From contig JANXOM010000160.1 of the NCBI GenBank assembly GCA_025353585.1, positions 1 to 64,000 on the forward strand: 64,000 bases of DNA, given 5' to 3'. The notes below the pieces were generated by a model. It was given only the letters and a program-made list of their open reading frames with translations, was not told the origin of the DNA and did not search any database. The stretch comes from Deltaproteobacteria bacterium. GTDB lineage: Bacteria; Myxococcota_A; Polyangia; Haliangiales; Haliangiaceae. The translations under genes were made by a program, and so were the position numbers. Shown piece after piece: positions 1 through 10,118 of this stretch; positions within the stretch are counted from its first letter, which is position 1, and each line of letters begins with the position of its first letter.

Positions 1-1194
1 GCGCAGGTTCACCATGTGGCCCGAGAACGTCGATAGGTCGTGCTCGAGGCTCTGCGCGTCGCCGATGTCCGTGCGCACGTCGGCGAACCAGCCCATCGCG
101 CTCCCGCTCTCGGCGCACACGTGCAAGCCGCAGCGCACCATCAGCGCCGCGAGGCCCACCGTCTTGAGCGCGACCGTCTTGCCGCCCGCGTTGGGCCCCG
201 AGACGAGCAGCGTCTGCCCCGCCGCGATCGTGACGTCGTTCGCCACGCAGCGGCGCTCGGCGAGCAGCATGAGCGGGTGTCGGGCGTGCAACAGGGCCAC
301 GCGCGGCGCGAGCTCGATCTCCGGCTCCGCCGCGACCGTGTCGTCGGCCATCACCGCGGCCGCGCCGATCACGTCGAGCGCCTCCGCCGCGCGCACCGAG
401 GCCTCGAAGCCGTCGGCCTCCTCGGCGACCCAGCCGCTATACTTCACGAGGATGCGGCGCTCCTCGTCCTGGATGTCGGCCTCGGCGAGCTTCATCCGGT
501 TGTTGAGATCGACGATGTCCTCGGGCTCGATGAACAGCGTCTGCCCGCTCTGCGACGTGCCGTGCACGATGCCGCGAACGAAGCCCTTGCCGTCGGTGCG
601 CACGGGCAGCACGTACCGGTCCTGCCGCTGCGTGTAATAGACGTCTTGCAGGTACGGGGCGTACTTCTCGTCGGTGAGCGCGGCGTCCATCCGCTTCTCG
701 AGCTGCGCCTTGATCGACGCGTACGCGCGGCGCAGCGGGCCGAGCTCGTCGCTCGCGTGGTCGACGAGCCGGCCGTCTTCGCCGAAGCCCTCGAGGATCG
801 GGTGGAACACGTGCCCGAGATCGGCGAGCTCGGCGCCGCGGGCCGCGAGCCGCGGCGCGAGCGCCGCGTGGTCACGCAGGTGCGTCCGCAGGCGCGCGAG
901 GGCGCGCCCGGTGGTCGCGACCGCGACGAGCTCGGCCGCGTCGAGGGCCGCCGCCTTGCGCACGCGCTCGATGGCCGCCGCGATGTCGGCGATGCTGCCG
1001 AGCGGCAGCCGCTCGCCCGCCGCCGCCAGCTTGCGCGCCTCGGAGATCTCCGCCGCCCGCGTCCGCGCCGCCTCGACATCTCCGAGGAGCTGGCCCGCGC
1101 GGACCGCCGCCTCGCCGCGCTTCGTGGCGCAGCGCTTCGCCCAGTGGTCGACGAGCGTCGGCCACCCCAGATCCTCCAGGCTCTTCGTCAGCAC
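1..1194 (-). CDS. mutS2: Endonuclease MutS2 (5' part only, runs off window start)
   Basis: Reverse strand reads VLTKSLEDLGWPTLVDHWAKRC... at a GTG start and contains SGPNAGGKTVALKTVGLAALM (MutS-type Walker A). Missed by the ORF track because it runs off the edge. Confidence 0.9.
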   Translation of the reverse strand, partial: MLTKSLEDLGWPTLVDHWAKRCATKRGEAAVRAGQLLGDVEAARTRAAEISEARKLAAAGERLPLGSIADIAAAIERVRKAAALDAAELVAVATTGRALARLRTHLRDHAALAPRLAARGAELADLGHVFHPILEGFGEDGRLVDHASDELGPLRRAYASIKAQLEKRMDAALTDEKYAPYLQDVYYTQRQDRYVLPVRTDGKGFVRGIVHGTSQSGQTLFIEPEDIVDLNNRMKLAEADIQDEERRILVKYSGWVAEEADGFEASVRAAEALDVIGAAAVMADDTVAAEPEIELAPRVALLHARHPLMLLAERRCVANDVTIAAGQTLLVSGPNAGGKTVALKTVGLAALMVRCGLHVCAESGSAMGWFADVRTDIGDAQSLEHDLSTFSGHMVNLR

Positions 1195-1247
1195 GGGACG
1201 GTAGCTAGCACGGAAAGGGCGAGCGGGGATTCACCGCTCGAGCGTAC

Positions 1248-2177
1248 CTACGCGGGGATCAGGTCGGCCAGCGTCGGCACCACGCGGTTCCGGCCGCCGT
1301 GCTTCGCCGCGTACAGGTTGTCGTCGGCGCGCTTGATGAGCGTGGCGCCGTCGATGCCGTTCTCGCGGTGCATGGTCGTGACGCCGAGGCTGATCGTGTA
1401 GGAGATCTGCTTGTCCTCGAACGGCGTCGGCTTCTCTTCGATCATCGCGCGCAGCTGCTCGGCGAACACGATGCCGCCCGGGAGCGCCGTGGACGGCAGC
1501 ACGCACGCGAACTCCTCGCCGCCGTAGCGCGCGAACAGATCTTCGCGCCGGATGCGCGGGCGGATGCGATTCGCGAGATCCTTGAGCACGGCGTCACCGG
1601 CGAGGTGGCCGTGGCTGTCGTTGACCTTCTTGAAGTGGTCGACGTCGAACATCACGAGCGTCAACGGGTGGCCGTGGCGGGCCGCGCCCGCGATCTCGCG
1701 GTCGAGGAACTCGAGGAAGAAGCGCTTGTTGTGGATCCCCGTCATGCCATCCTGGATGGCCATGTTGTGGATCGCCTCGTGGTAGGCGCTCTCGATATTG
1801 GTGCCGGCGAGGAACTTGTAAATCGCGTCGCCGAAGCGCACCTGGTCGGCGTCGCTGATCTGCTGGCTACGGATGCGGGTCTCGTTGACGAACGTACCGT
1901 TCGTCGAGTTCAGATCCTCGACCCACCAGTTGCCGCCGTCGTCCTGGAACAGGCGCGCGTGCGACCGAGACACCGAGCTGCGGCTGACGACGAAGCCGGC
2001 CTCGCTGTCGCGGCCGACGATGTACTGCTGGTTGAGCAGCGGCACGCGCTTGCCGATGTCGGGGCCCGGCGGGTGCAAGTTCACAAGGCACGCGTCTCCC
2101 GTGGGCTTCTTGTCCTCGGACGGGCCGAGTGGACGCTGAAGGATCAGCGTCCCGCCATCGCGGTAGTCGTCGGTCAC
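1248..2177 (-). CDS. FHA domain-containing diguanylate cyclase (GGDEF)
   Basis: FHA core (YIVGRDSEAGFVVSRSSVSRSHARL...DLNSTNGTFVN) followed by GGDEF domain with YGGEEF. Confidence 0.92.
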   Translation of the reverse strand: MTDDYRDGGTLILQRPLGPSEDKKPTGDACLVNLHPPGPDIGKRVPLLNQQYIVGRDSEAGFVVSRSSVSRSHARLFQDDGGNWWVEDLNSTNGTFVNETRIRSQQISDADQVRFGDAIYKFLAGTNIESAYHEAIHNMAIQDGMTGIHNKRFFLEFLDREIAGAARHGHPLTLVMFDVDHFKKVNDSHGHLAGDAVLKDLANRIRPRIRREDLFARYGGEEFACVLPSTALPGGIVFAEQLRAMIEEKPTPFEDKQISYTISLGVTTMHRENGIDGATLIKRADDNLYAAKHGGRNRVVPTLADLIPA

Positions 2178-2259
2178 AGGCTCCGTCTCACATTTTAGCC
2201 CGGTTGGCGCCGCCTGTACAAACCCCCGACAGGGGTCAAATCGCGGGGTGGCCGATGCT

Positions 2260-3702
2260 TTATGGGCCGTTCGGGCGCATGCCGAACGTGACCTCGAACG
2301 TACGGTCGATGCCGCGGCCCTGGATCAGGCCGACCGTCCCGAGGAGGACGCCGCCGACGAGGGTCCGCGCCTCTTCGCGCTGCTCCTGCGGCAGCCGGGC
2401 GATCAGCCGCTCCGCCGCGACCTGCGCCGCCGGCGAGACGACCGTCGTGAGCACCAGGTGACCGCCGGCCGCGGCGTCGATGACCGCGCGCGCGGCCTCC
2501 GCCGTGTCGACGACGCCGACGACGATCGCGTCGGCGCCCTCGGCCATCGCCGCGGTGACGCCGTCGATGACGCTCGGGACATGGTCACCGACCGCGCGCT
2601 GGCTGATCCACGGGCTGACGTGCACGATCTCGATGCGATTCTCGATCGTCACCACGCGCCGGCGCCGCTCGCCGAGGGCGCGCACGACGGCCGCGAGGGT
2701 CGTCGTCTTGCCCGATCCGGAGGTGCCCGACACGAGCACGAGGCCGTTGTCGTCGAGCCAGTGGTCGACCTCGCCGAGCTGCAGCTGCTCGAGGGTCGGC
2801 GCCTCGCCGACGAGGAGGCGCAGGGAGGCGCCCGGCCCGCGGTGATCGCGGGTCAGCGTCACGCGCACGCGGCCGACGCCGTCGCCGTACACGAAGACGC
2901 CCGTACCGTGCTCGAGCCAGCTCGTACGCACGGCCGACGGGGCCACGATGCCGAGCTCGCGCGACAGGATCTCCGCGTCGAGGGGACCGCGATCGTTCGT
3001 GGCCGCGAGCTCGCCGCCGACGCGCATGAACGCGGGCGCCCCGGCCGTCAGGTACACGTCACTGGCGTGGACCTGCCGCGCCTGCGCGGTCAGCCAGTCG
3101 AGGAGGCGGCTGCCGGAGGACGTCTGGTTCGCGGAGTTGAACTCGTACTGGCCACGCTCGATGGGCGCGTCGTTGCCGACGTCATCCTCGGGAAGCTGCT
3201 CCGCTGCCACCGGCGGCGGGACCGACATCTGGCGCGACGGCCGCTGCGCACCCGGCTGCTGCGAGCGGCCCGTGCCCTGGGCGCTCGGCGCGGGCGCGGA
3301 CTGCTGGCCGGTGCGACGGATCTGCGCCGGCGCACCGGCGCCGCCGTTGGTCGGCGTCCGCGGTGGCTCCGGCTCCAGCGTGACCGCCCCACCCGCGCCG
3401 GCCATCGACGGCTCGATGCCGACCTGCCACTGGTTCGCGCGCGGCGCGACGGTGATCGTGTAGCGGACGCCGTTGTTGTCGATCTCGAACTTGGCGGGGC
3501 GCGCGCGGTCGATCTGATCGAGCGCCGCCGGCGGCGCGACCTCCCGGACCAACGCCACGAGCTGGTCGTGGGGGGTCACCTGGGTCGCGTGGCGATCGCC
3601 CGTGGGGAACCGGAGCGTGACGCTCTGGCCCGACGACAGCAGGGCACCGGCGGCGCCGAAGCGCTCGATGCTGCGCAGGTAGACGTCGATCCTACCCATC
3701 AT
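2260..3702 (-). CDS. PilT/GspE-like type IV pilus ATPase with degenerate motifs
   Basis: SGTSGSGKTTTLAAVV Walker A; PilT-like order (ASDVYLTAGAPAFMRVGGEL ... SQRAVGD ... GHLVLTT); Ala/Pro/Gln-rich N-terminal half. Confidence 0.8.
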   Translation of the reverse strand: MMGRIDVYLRSIERFGAAGALLSSGQSVTLRFPTGDRHATQVTPHDQLVALVREVAPPAALDQIDRARPAKFEIDNNGVRYTITVAPRANQWQVGIEPSMAGAGGAVTLEPEPPRTPTNGGAGAPAQIRRTGQQSAPAPSAQGTGRSQQPGAQRPSRQMSVPPPVAAEQLPEDDVGNDAPIERGQYEFNSANQTSSGSRLLDWLTAQARQVHASDVYLTAGAPAFMRVGGELAATNDRGPLDAEILSRELGIVAPSAVRTSWLEHGTGVFVYGDGVGRVRVTLTRDHRGPGASLRLLVGEAPTLEQLQLGEVDHWLDDNGLVLVSGTSGSGKTTTLAAVVRALGERRRRVVTIENRIEIVHVSPWISQRAVGDHVPSVIDGVTAAMAEGADAIVVGVVDTAEAARAVIDAAAGGHLVLTTVVSPAAQVAAERLIARLPQEQREEARTLVGGVLLGTVGLIQGRGIDRTFEVTFGMRPNGP

Positions 3703-4228
3703 GCTCCGGCGTCCATGTCATCTCGGTGACCTGGAGTATCTGCGCCTTGTGGACCAGATAGTGCTCCTCTGCGGACCAGAGTCTCACGAATCGCCCGGCC
3801 CGATTCAAGTGATCGACCGCCCTGGACCGATTGGAGGGCGACGAATCCATCAGGCTGCCCTCCAGCCGCATCCCGGAGACGAGCTCCATCTCGACCCGGT
3901 GCTGGTGGTCGAACAGCGTGAAGACCTCGGACGTCTCGTCATCGGTCTCCGTCGGTGGCGCCGCGCCGGTCGCGGCCTGCCGGCGGCGCACGGCGACGCA
4001 GGCGAGCGTCTCCTTGCCGTAGAGCCGCACGCCGCTCTCGCAGCGCATGGGCACGAACGCACCCTCGCCCTCGAACAACGCGACGACGTCATCGATCAGC
4101 TGGGTACGACCACTACGGGATACGGCGGCGACGAACACGTGTGCGGCGAGGAGCTCTGGACGTCCGACGAGGGCGACACGCACGGGCACTGCGACCGTGG
4201 GTAGTCGTAGCTCCGGCGAGCGCTCCAC
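3692..4228 (-). CDS. Hypothetical protein (DUF6812-like C-terminus)
   Basis: Overlaps the start of the downstream PilT-like gene on the same strand; RVEMELVSGMRLEGSL...HYLVHKAQILQVTE region. Confidence 0.6.
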   Translation of the reverse strand: MERSPELRLPTVAVPVRVALVGRPELLAAHVFVAAVSRSGRTQLIDDVVALFEGEGAFVPMRCESGVRLYGKETLACVAVRRRQAATGAAPPTETDDETSEVFTLFDHQHRVEMELVSGMRLEGSLMDSSPSNRSRAVDHLNRAGRFVRLWSAEEHYLVHKAQILQVTEMTWTPEHDG

Positions 4229-4311
4229 CTTGTTGTCATCGTACAGGTTCTTCAGCAGGTGCGATAGTTTCGGCTCACGGAGATCGGGCGGCCGCGCGCC
4301 CTCGGCCAGCG

Positions 4312-6927
4312 CTACAGGCCGACCCAGTAGTTGACCTTGACCATGACGACGTCGTCGCTGGGGTCGCGCGCGAGCCCCGACAGGTCGCGCCCGAAATCGA
4401 ACCGCCCGTCGTAGAGCGTGTTCGTCTGACCATGGCTCCAGATCGCGAACACCGACGAGCCGGGCCGGTACTCCCAGCGGAGGACGATGGTCGAGCGGAG
4501 CTGGCGAAGGTCGAAGTCCGGGCGCCCCAGCGTGTACGCCTGCCCGCCGCGGCTGACGTAAATGTTGTTGCTGTCCTCGGTGTAGTCCGTGCCCGTGATG
4601 CTCTGGAACCGGTCGGCGTACTTGTGGGCACCGGCGTTATCGACGTCCTTGAACGCGCTGTAACGGCCGGTCGCGACGAACGGCTGCGCGTACGCCTGGA
4701 GGCTCAGGTGCGGCGAGAACGTCCAGTTGAGGCGCATCGTCAGGCTCGCCGTCGCCTGCTTGATCGACGCGAAGATGTAGTGCGTGTTCTTCTGCCCGTC
4801 GGGCACCTGGTCGACGTACTGCAGCGGGTTATCCGTCTCCTGCCAGCTCGGGCCGATGAAGAGGTCGACGTTCGAGCGGGCCTGCACCGTGGCGCCCGCG
4901 CTGATCCCGCCGTTGATGTAGCCGGTCGCCGGCTGGTGACCGACGTTGCCGTTGAGCGAGAACCAGACCTTCTTGCGCGTGTCCGTGTTGACGTACGCGA
5001 AGCCGGACCAGGCCGCATCGGCGCGCAGCGTCGGCCCGCCGCGCATCGCGACCATGTCCCAGTACGCCTGGTCGTAGTTGCCGCCGCCGCCGAGGTTCCA
5101 GTAATTCTCGAACATCGCGTTGAAGTTGAGCTCCTCGCCGATATCCGTGACGCGGCCCTCGAACGTGTTGATGGAGAAGACGTCGTTGTAGATGTTGTAG
5201 TTGAGGAGGTGGGCCCCGGGCGTGTCCTCGCGATACGAGAGGTACGCGAACTGGAGGAGCCGGTCGGTGCCGGTCTGGAACCCGAGGTCGTTGAGCTCGA
5301 GGCCCGGGGAGCGGAGATCGCCGCCGATGCCGAAGCGCCAGTGCTTGACGTCGCCATCACGGCCGAGCTTCCACGACATGCCCGTGCCGGCGAGGCTCGT
5401 GCGCGTGGGGTCGAAGGAGACATCGGTCGCGTCGGGTCGCTGGTAGTAGTGGTTGCTGTCCTGCTGGGTGAGCGCGATCGCGTTCGCCGAGCCGTGGACG
5501 TAGCTCTCGATGCCGTGGATCCAGAGCTGCCACTTGTCGTGGTCCCAGCGGTGCGTGAGCTGGAAGCCGGCCGTGTACGCCTGGTCGTGCTCGGTGGCGG
5601 CGAGGTGCGGATCGTCGAGGGCGCGGTTCACCGCGGTCGCCGACGCGGCGAGCTGCGTGGCGCCATCGCGCAGGTCGCGCTTCACCCGCGCGACGGCGTA
5701 GTTCGTCAGCGGTGCGACGTTGGGGTCGAGCGGGCGGCCGCCGGTGTCGATGATCCGGGCGTCCTCGGAGCCCGTGACGGCGTCGAGGAGGCCGACCGAC
5801 CACCCGCCGCGCGTCTTGCCAGTGAGCTTCGCGGCGCCGTAGATCACCGTCGATTTCGGCGCGTCGATGTAGTTGTAGGAGAGGTTGTTGGTGTTGGGCG
5901 CGCTGCCGATCCGCCGGCTGTAAAACGCGGTCTCGACGGCGTTGTCGTTCTGGCCGAGCGGCAGGCGAAACAGGTCCGTGCCCTCGAGGAAGAACGGGCG
6001 CTTCTCGGGGAAGTAGAGCTCGTAGGGACCGAGCGTGATCTGCGACGGATCGGCCTCCACCTGGCCGAAGTCAGGGTTGATCGACGCGGAGAGCGTGAAC
6101 GCGGGCCCGAGGCCGTACTTGAGGTCGAGGCCGAGGTTGCCGCGTGGCGCGTACTGGTGGTTCAGCGGATCGCCGCTGTCGACCGGCTGGCGCTCGATCC
6201 CGCCCGTGACGTAGGGCAGCAGCTCGAGGCGACGCGCGGGCGTGAGGTGATCGATGCCATCGATCGTGCCGAAGCGGCTGACGACGGCGGGCGTGCTGCG
6301 CGGCCACGGCGACCAGGCGTCCTGCTCCGAGGTCCGCCCGACGTATCGCACCACCTGCAAGCCCCACAGGTTCGTCTCGCCCGCGGCGTAACGGAGCTGG
6401 CTCAGCGGGATGCGGAACTCGGCCGTCCATCCCTGCGCCGTGATCGCGGAGTCGCCGATCCAGACCGCGTCCCAGGTATCGTCGAAGTTCGTGTCGTCGA
6501 ACAGGAGCATGTCGCGCTGCACGCCGGCGGCGTTGAGCTGGAACACGTAGCCGGTTCGCCGATCGTGATAGCTGTCGAACCCGACGGACACGGCGTCGGC
6601 CGGGCCGTCGACGTCACGCCGCGTGAGCAGATTCTTGATCTGCGTCGGGTCGGGGTCGTCGGACCAGACGCCGACATACACCGCGTCGTCGTCGTAAAGA
6701 ACGGCAAAGCTCGTGGTGAAGCCGGCCTTGCCGCCATCGATCGGGAACCGCTGGGTGAACCCGGACTGGCGCGGCGCCGTCTGCCACGCGGCCTCGTCGA
6801 GCCGCCCGTCGATCACGAGCGGCGCGGTCCGCCGCTGCGCGTGCGCGCGGACGCTCGCCGGCAGCGGATCGGCGTGCGCGCGGGCGGTCGCGAGCACGGC
6901 CGCGCAGACGAGGAGAAGACGATACAT
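4312..6927 (-). CDS. DUF5916 / CBM9-like domain outer-membrane-associated protein
   Basis: Signal peptide MYRLLLVCAAVLATARAHA; IDGRLDEAAWQTAP N-terminal CBM9-like motif; ELYFPEKRPFFLEGTDLF typical of DUF5916. Internal Met (6927) preferred over 6966. Confidence 0.85.
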   Translation of the reverse strand: MYRLLLVCAAVLATARAHADPLPASVRAHAQRRTAPLVIDGRLDEAAWQTAPRQSGFTQRFPIDGGKAGFTTSFAVLYDDDAVYVGVWSDDPDPTQIKNLLTRRDVDGPADAVSVGFDSYHDRRTGYVFQLNAAGVQRDMLLFDDTNFDDTWDAVWIGDSAITAQGWTAEFRIPLSQLRYAAGETNLWGLQVVRYVGRTSEQDAWSPWPRSTPAVVSRFGTIDGIDHLTPARRLELLPYVTGGIERQPVDSGDPLNHQYAPRGNLGLDLKYGLGPAFTLSASINPDFGQVEADPSQITLGPYELYFPEKRPFFLEGTDLFRLPLGQNDNAVETAFYSRRIGSAPNTNNLSYNYIDAPKSTVIYGAAKLTGKTRGGWSVGLLDAVTGSEDARIIDTGGRPLDPNVAPLTNYAVARVKRDLRDGATQLAASATAVNRALDDPHLAATEHDQAYTAGFQLTHRWDHDKWQLWIHGIESYVHGSANAIALTQQDSNHYYQRPDATDVSFDPTRTSLAGTGMSWKLGRDGDVKHWRFGIGGDLRSPGLELNDLGFQTGTDRLLQFAYLSYREDTPGAHLLNYNIYNDVFSINTFEGRVTDIGEELNFNAMFENYWNLGGGGNYDQAYWDMVAMRGGPTLRADAAWSGFAYVNTDTRKKVWFSLNGNVGHQPATGYINGGISAGATVQARSNVDLFIGPSWQETDNPLQYVDQVPDGQKNTHYIFASIKQATASLTMRLNWTFSPHLSLQAYAQPFVATGRYSAFKDVDNAGAHKYADRFQSITGTDYTEDSNNIYVSRGGQAYTLGRPDFDLRQLRSTIVLRWEYRPGSSVFAIWSHGQTNTLYDGRFDFGRDLSGLARDPSDDVVMVKVNYWVGL

Positions 6928-7071
6928 GCGGGCTCGATCCAGGACGGTACGCGACGGATGACACACGTCGAAACAAACCGTTGCGAATCATCGACCTGCG
7001 ACCCGTGCGACGCGTGCGACGGCGTGCCGGGCGGCACGTCTCCGCGCGGTCTCGCGCCGCAGCGCGAGGGG

Positions 7072-8190
7072 CTATTCGATCGTATCGGGTTCCTGCAGCT
7101 GCCACTCGGCGGACATCCGCTGCACGGGCCCCGTGTTCTCCTCGTCCTGCGTGCGCGCGTGCTCGAGGAGGAGCTGGGTGACCGACGCGTTGACCTCGTC
7201 CTTGCCGCCGACCGCCGTCGGCGTGAACTCGAACTGGCCGTCGCGCCAGTCGAGGAGCCGCATGATCTTCATGCGCGGCGTGCCCTCGCCCGTCGACGCC
7301 TCGACCTTGAGCACCTTGCCATCGCTGACGAACACGCGCGCGATCTCGCCGTGCCGCAGCAGCAGCAATACGCCGCTCTTGCGCTCGAACTCGAACAGCG
7401 AGAGCAGCGTCCCGAGGCCGATGTCGACGAGGCTGCCGCGCAAGCCCGGGTTCGTCGCGGGCTGCGGCGCGGCCACGCGGTGCACCCGGATCACGAGCTC
7501 CTCGTCGAGAAACGGGCGCGGAATGTAATCGCGGATGCCGGCGCGATAGCCCTCGAGGCGCCCGAGGTCGCCGTCGTCGCCCGTCAGGATCAGCGGGACA
7601 TCGGACAGGGTCGAGTGCTCGCCCATCGCGTAGGCCAGGTCCGAGCCCGTCATCCCGCCCATCAGCGCGGCGGCGACGATCGCGTCGGGCCGCCACACCG
7701 CGCAGGCCTCGAGCGCCTCGGTCGCGGTCGCGCACGCCGTGACCTTGAAGCCCGCCGCCTCCAGCGCGCGCGTCATGCGGGCCCGCAGCGGCGCGGTGGT
7801 CTCGATGATGATGATCTGCGTCGTCGTGGAGAGGCCCGGGCTCGTGATCTCGCCGCGGATGTTGTCGACGTGCGTCCGCAGTCGCAGCCGCGAGGCCGCG
7901 TCGCCGCCGATGAGCTCGAAGCCCATGCCCGGATGCCTCCCGAGCGCGCGCGCCGACGCGGGCGTGAGCATGTGCGCCACGCGACCGCGCAGCTTGAGCT
8001 GCTTGCTGTCGGGCAGCCACATCCTCAGATCCGTCTCTTCGCCGACCGGCAGGAGCGCCTCGGTCCTGACAAACAATCCGCGCGCAGAGACATCCTCGGT
8101 CTCGGCCTCGACCGGGCCCGAAGGCCGGTCGAACTCGATCCGACAACGGCTGACTAGCCGCTGATCGCGACCTCGACGCGCGCTTGTCAC
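7072..8190 (-). CDS. PilZ - receiver-like - DUF4388-like multidomain regulator
   Basis: N-terminal PilZ-like (RCRIEFDRP...AETEDVSARGLFV), central REC-like fold, C-terminal GVLLLLRHGEIARVFVSDGKVLKVEAST...DGQFEF DUF4388/PATAN-like. Confidence 0.75.
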   Translation of the reverse strand: MTSARRGRDQRLVSRCRIEFDRPSGPVEAETEDVSARGLFVRTEALLPVGEETDLRMWLPDSKQLKLRGRVAHMLTPASARALGRHPGMGFELIGGDAASRLRLRTHVDNIRGEITSPGLSTTTQIIIIETTAPLRARMTRALEAAGFKVTACATATEALEACAVWRPDAIVAAALMGGMTGSDLAYAMGEHSTLSDVPLILTGDDGDLGRLEGYRAGIRDYIPRPFLDEELVIRVHRVAAPQPATNPGLRGSLVDIGLGTLLSLFEFERKSGVLLLLRHGEIARVFVSDGKVLKVEASTGEGTPRMKIMRLLDWRDGQFEFTPTAVGGKDEVNASVTQLLLEHARTQDEENTGPVQRMSAEWQLQEPDTIE

Positions 8191-8343
8191 TACCGTAAAG
8201 TTTACCGAGCCTTGCGCGGCTTGTCCTGTTTTCAGAAATCATAACGATAAATAGGGCTTAGGACGGCGATGCGTTTGTTGGTAGCTTGTGCCAGGCTATT
8301 TCAAGAATCTCTGAAGGCTCCTGGCACATCGGAAGGACAGCCC

Positions 8344-9393
8344 ATGACATCGCTCGCAGTCGAGTCCAAACCAGCGGTCCTCGACCGCCTCGCTCACGTG
8401 AGTGACGTCCACGGTGCGCCGCAGCTGCGCGATCGGCTCGCCAGCCTCGGACGCTTCGTCGCGGCGGACCTGGGCGCGTTCGAGCAAGAGCTCGCCGGCA
8501 TTCCGCGCGGGGGGCGCGTCGTGCACCAGGCGGCGCATCATCTCCTCGATCTTCGCGGCAAGCACCTCCGCCCGCTCTGCGTGGCGCTCGCGAGCCGGTT
8601 CGGCGAGGGCTTCACGCCCCGCGCGCGCGGGCTGGCCGTCGCGGTCGAGCTCGTCCACAGCGCGACCCTGTTGCACGACGATGTCGTCGATGTCGCCGAG
8701 CGCCGCCGCGGCGAGCCGACGGCCTCGGTGGTCTACGGCAACGCGGCGTCCATCTTCGCCGGTGACTGGCTGCTCGTGACAGCGCTGCGCCGGATCGCGG
8801 CGACCGGGGTCGACGGCATGCTCGACCGGATGCTCACCGTGATCGACGAGATGATCGTCGCCGAGTCGGTCCAGCTCGAGCGGCGCCGCAAGGTGACCGG
8901 CGCGCGCGAGGACTACTTCGCGATCATCGAGGGCAAGACAGCGGCGCTGTTCCGCTGGGCGATGGTGGCCGGCGCGCGGGTCGCCGGCCTCGGCACGGAT
9001 GGCGAGTTGGCGCTCGAGCGGTTCGGTCTCCACCTCGGCGTGGCGTTTCAGGCCGTCGACGACGAGCTCGACTTCGCCGACAGCGGCACCGGCAAGGACG
9101 CACTAGCAGACCTGCGCGAGGGCAAGGTCACGTTCCCGATGGTCGTGGCGCTCGAGCGCGACCCCGCGCTCCGCGGGCGGCTCGAGGCGATGGTCGCGCA
9201 GGAGTCGATCGCGCCCACCGAGCTCGCGGCGGTGGCGGCGGCCATCCGCGCGACGGGCGCGCTGGTCGCGACACGACAGCTCGCCGAGGACCACGTGCGC
9301 AGAGCCGTCGCCACGCTCGAGGCCCTGCCCGCGGGCCCGGCGCGCGATGCGCTCGAGACCGTCGCCCTCGCCTCGCTGGAGCGGCAGTCGTGA
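8344..9393 (+). CDS. Polyprenyl diphosphate synthase
   Basis: Two aspartate-rich motifs (LLHDDVVD; VDDELDF); heads the menaquinone cluster. Start 8344 preferred over 8269. Confidence 0.9.
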   Translation: MTSLAVESKPAVLDRLAHVSDVHGAPQLRDRLASLGRFVAADLGAFEQELAGIPRGGRVVHQAAHHLLDLRGKHLRPLCVALASRFGEGFTPRARGLAVAVELVHSATLLHDDVVDVAERRRGEPTASVVYGNAASIFAGDWLLVTALRRIAATGVDGMLDRMLTVIDEMIVAESVQLERRRKVTGAREDYFAIIEGKTAALFRWAMVAGARVAGLGTDGELALERFGLHLGVAFQAVDDELDFADSGTGKDALADLREGKVTFPMVVALERDPALRGRLEAMVAQESIAPTELAAVAAAIRATGALVATRQLAEDHVRRAVATLEALPAGPARDALETVALASLERQS

Positions 9394-10118
9394 GCGACGC
9401 GGCCGGCCCCGACGCCGCCAGCAAGCTCGGCAGCGGCCAGATGTTCGACGCGATCGCCGCGCGCTACGACTTCGTCAATCGCATCCTCTCGCTCGGCCTC
9501 GACCAGGGCTGGCGCCGGCGCACCGTCAAGGAGCTGCAGCTGGGCGACAAGCCGCGCGTGCTCGACGTGGCGACGGGCACGGGGGATCTCGCGATCCAGA
9601 TCGCGAAGTCGCGGCCCGGCGCGACGGTGATCGGGCTCGACCCGTCGGCGAAGATGCTCGCCATCGCCGCCACGAAGGTCGAACGCAAGCACCTCGGCGA
9701 CCGCATCACGCTAGAGCAAGGCGACGCGCAGGCGCTGCCGTACGAGAGCTGCTCGCTCGACGCGGCGACCATCGCGTTCGGCATCCGCAACGTGCCGGAC
9801 CGACCGCTCGGCCTGCGCGAGCTCGCGCGCGTCGTGCGCCCCGGCGGCCGCGTGTGCGTGCTCGAGCTCGGCGAGCCCAAGCAGGGCTTCTTCGCGAGCG
9901 CGGCGCGCTTCCACACGCGCAAGGTCGTGCCGCGGCTCGGCGCGCTGCTGTCCGGGGCGCGCGAGTATCGGTATCTGCAGACGAGCGTCGCGGCGTTCCC
10001 GCCGGCGGCCGAGTTCGCCGATCTCATGCGCGCGAACGGGCTCGATGTCGTCGCCGTCATCCCGCTGACGTTCGGCGCGTGCACGCTGTACGTCGCGACG
10101 CCCACGGAGGCGCAGTGA
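9390..10118 (+). CDS. menG: Demethylmenaquinone methyltransferase MenG/UbiE
   Basis: MFDAIAARYDFVNRILSLGLDQGWRR...LDVATGTGDLAI; ATGA overlap with upstream gene. Confidence 0.94.
   Translation: MSDAAGPDAASKLGSGQMFDAIAARYDFVNRILSLGLDQGWRRRTVKELQLGDKPRVLDVATGTGDLAIQIAKSRPGATVIGLDPSAKMLAIAATKVERKHLGDRITLEQGDAQALPYESCSLDAATIAFGIRNVPDRPLGLRELARVVRPGGRVCVLELGEPKQGFFASAARFHTRKVVPRLGALLSGAREYRYLQTSVAAFPPAAEFADLMRANGLDVVAVIPLTFGACTLYVATPTEAQ

Noticed and set aside
2222-2236. ACCCC-CGACA-GGGGT hairpin between the PilT-like and GGDEF genes
   Set aside because: May be a weak minus-strand terminator (followed by TTTGT), but a 5-bp stem is too short to claim confidently in GC-rich DNA.
3955-8157. 1400-aa plus-strand ORF
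   Set aside because: Antisense to the DUF5916-like and PilZ/DUF4388-like genes; composition typical of GC-shadow frames.
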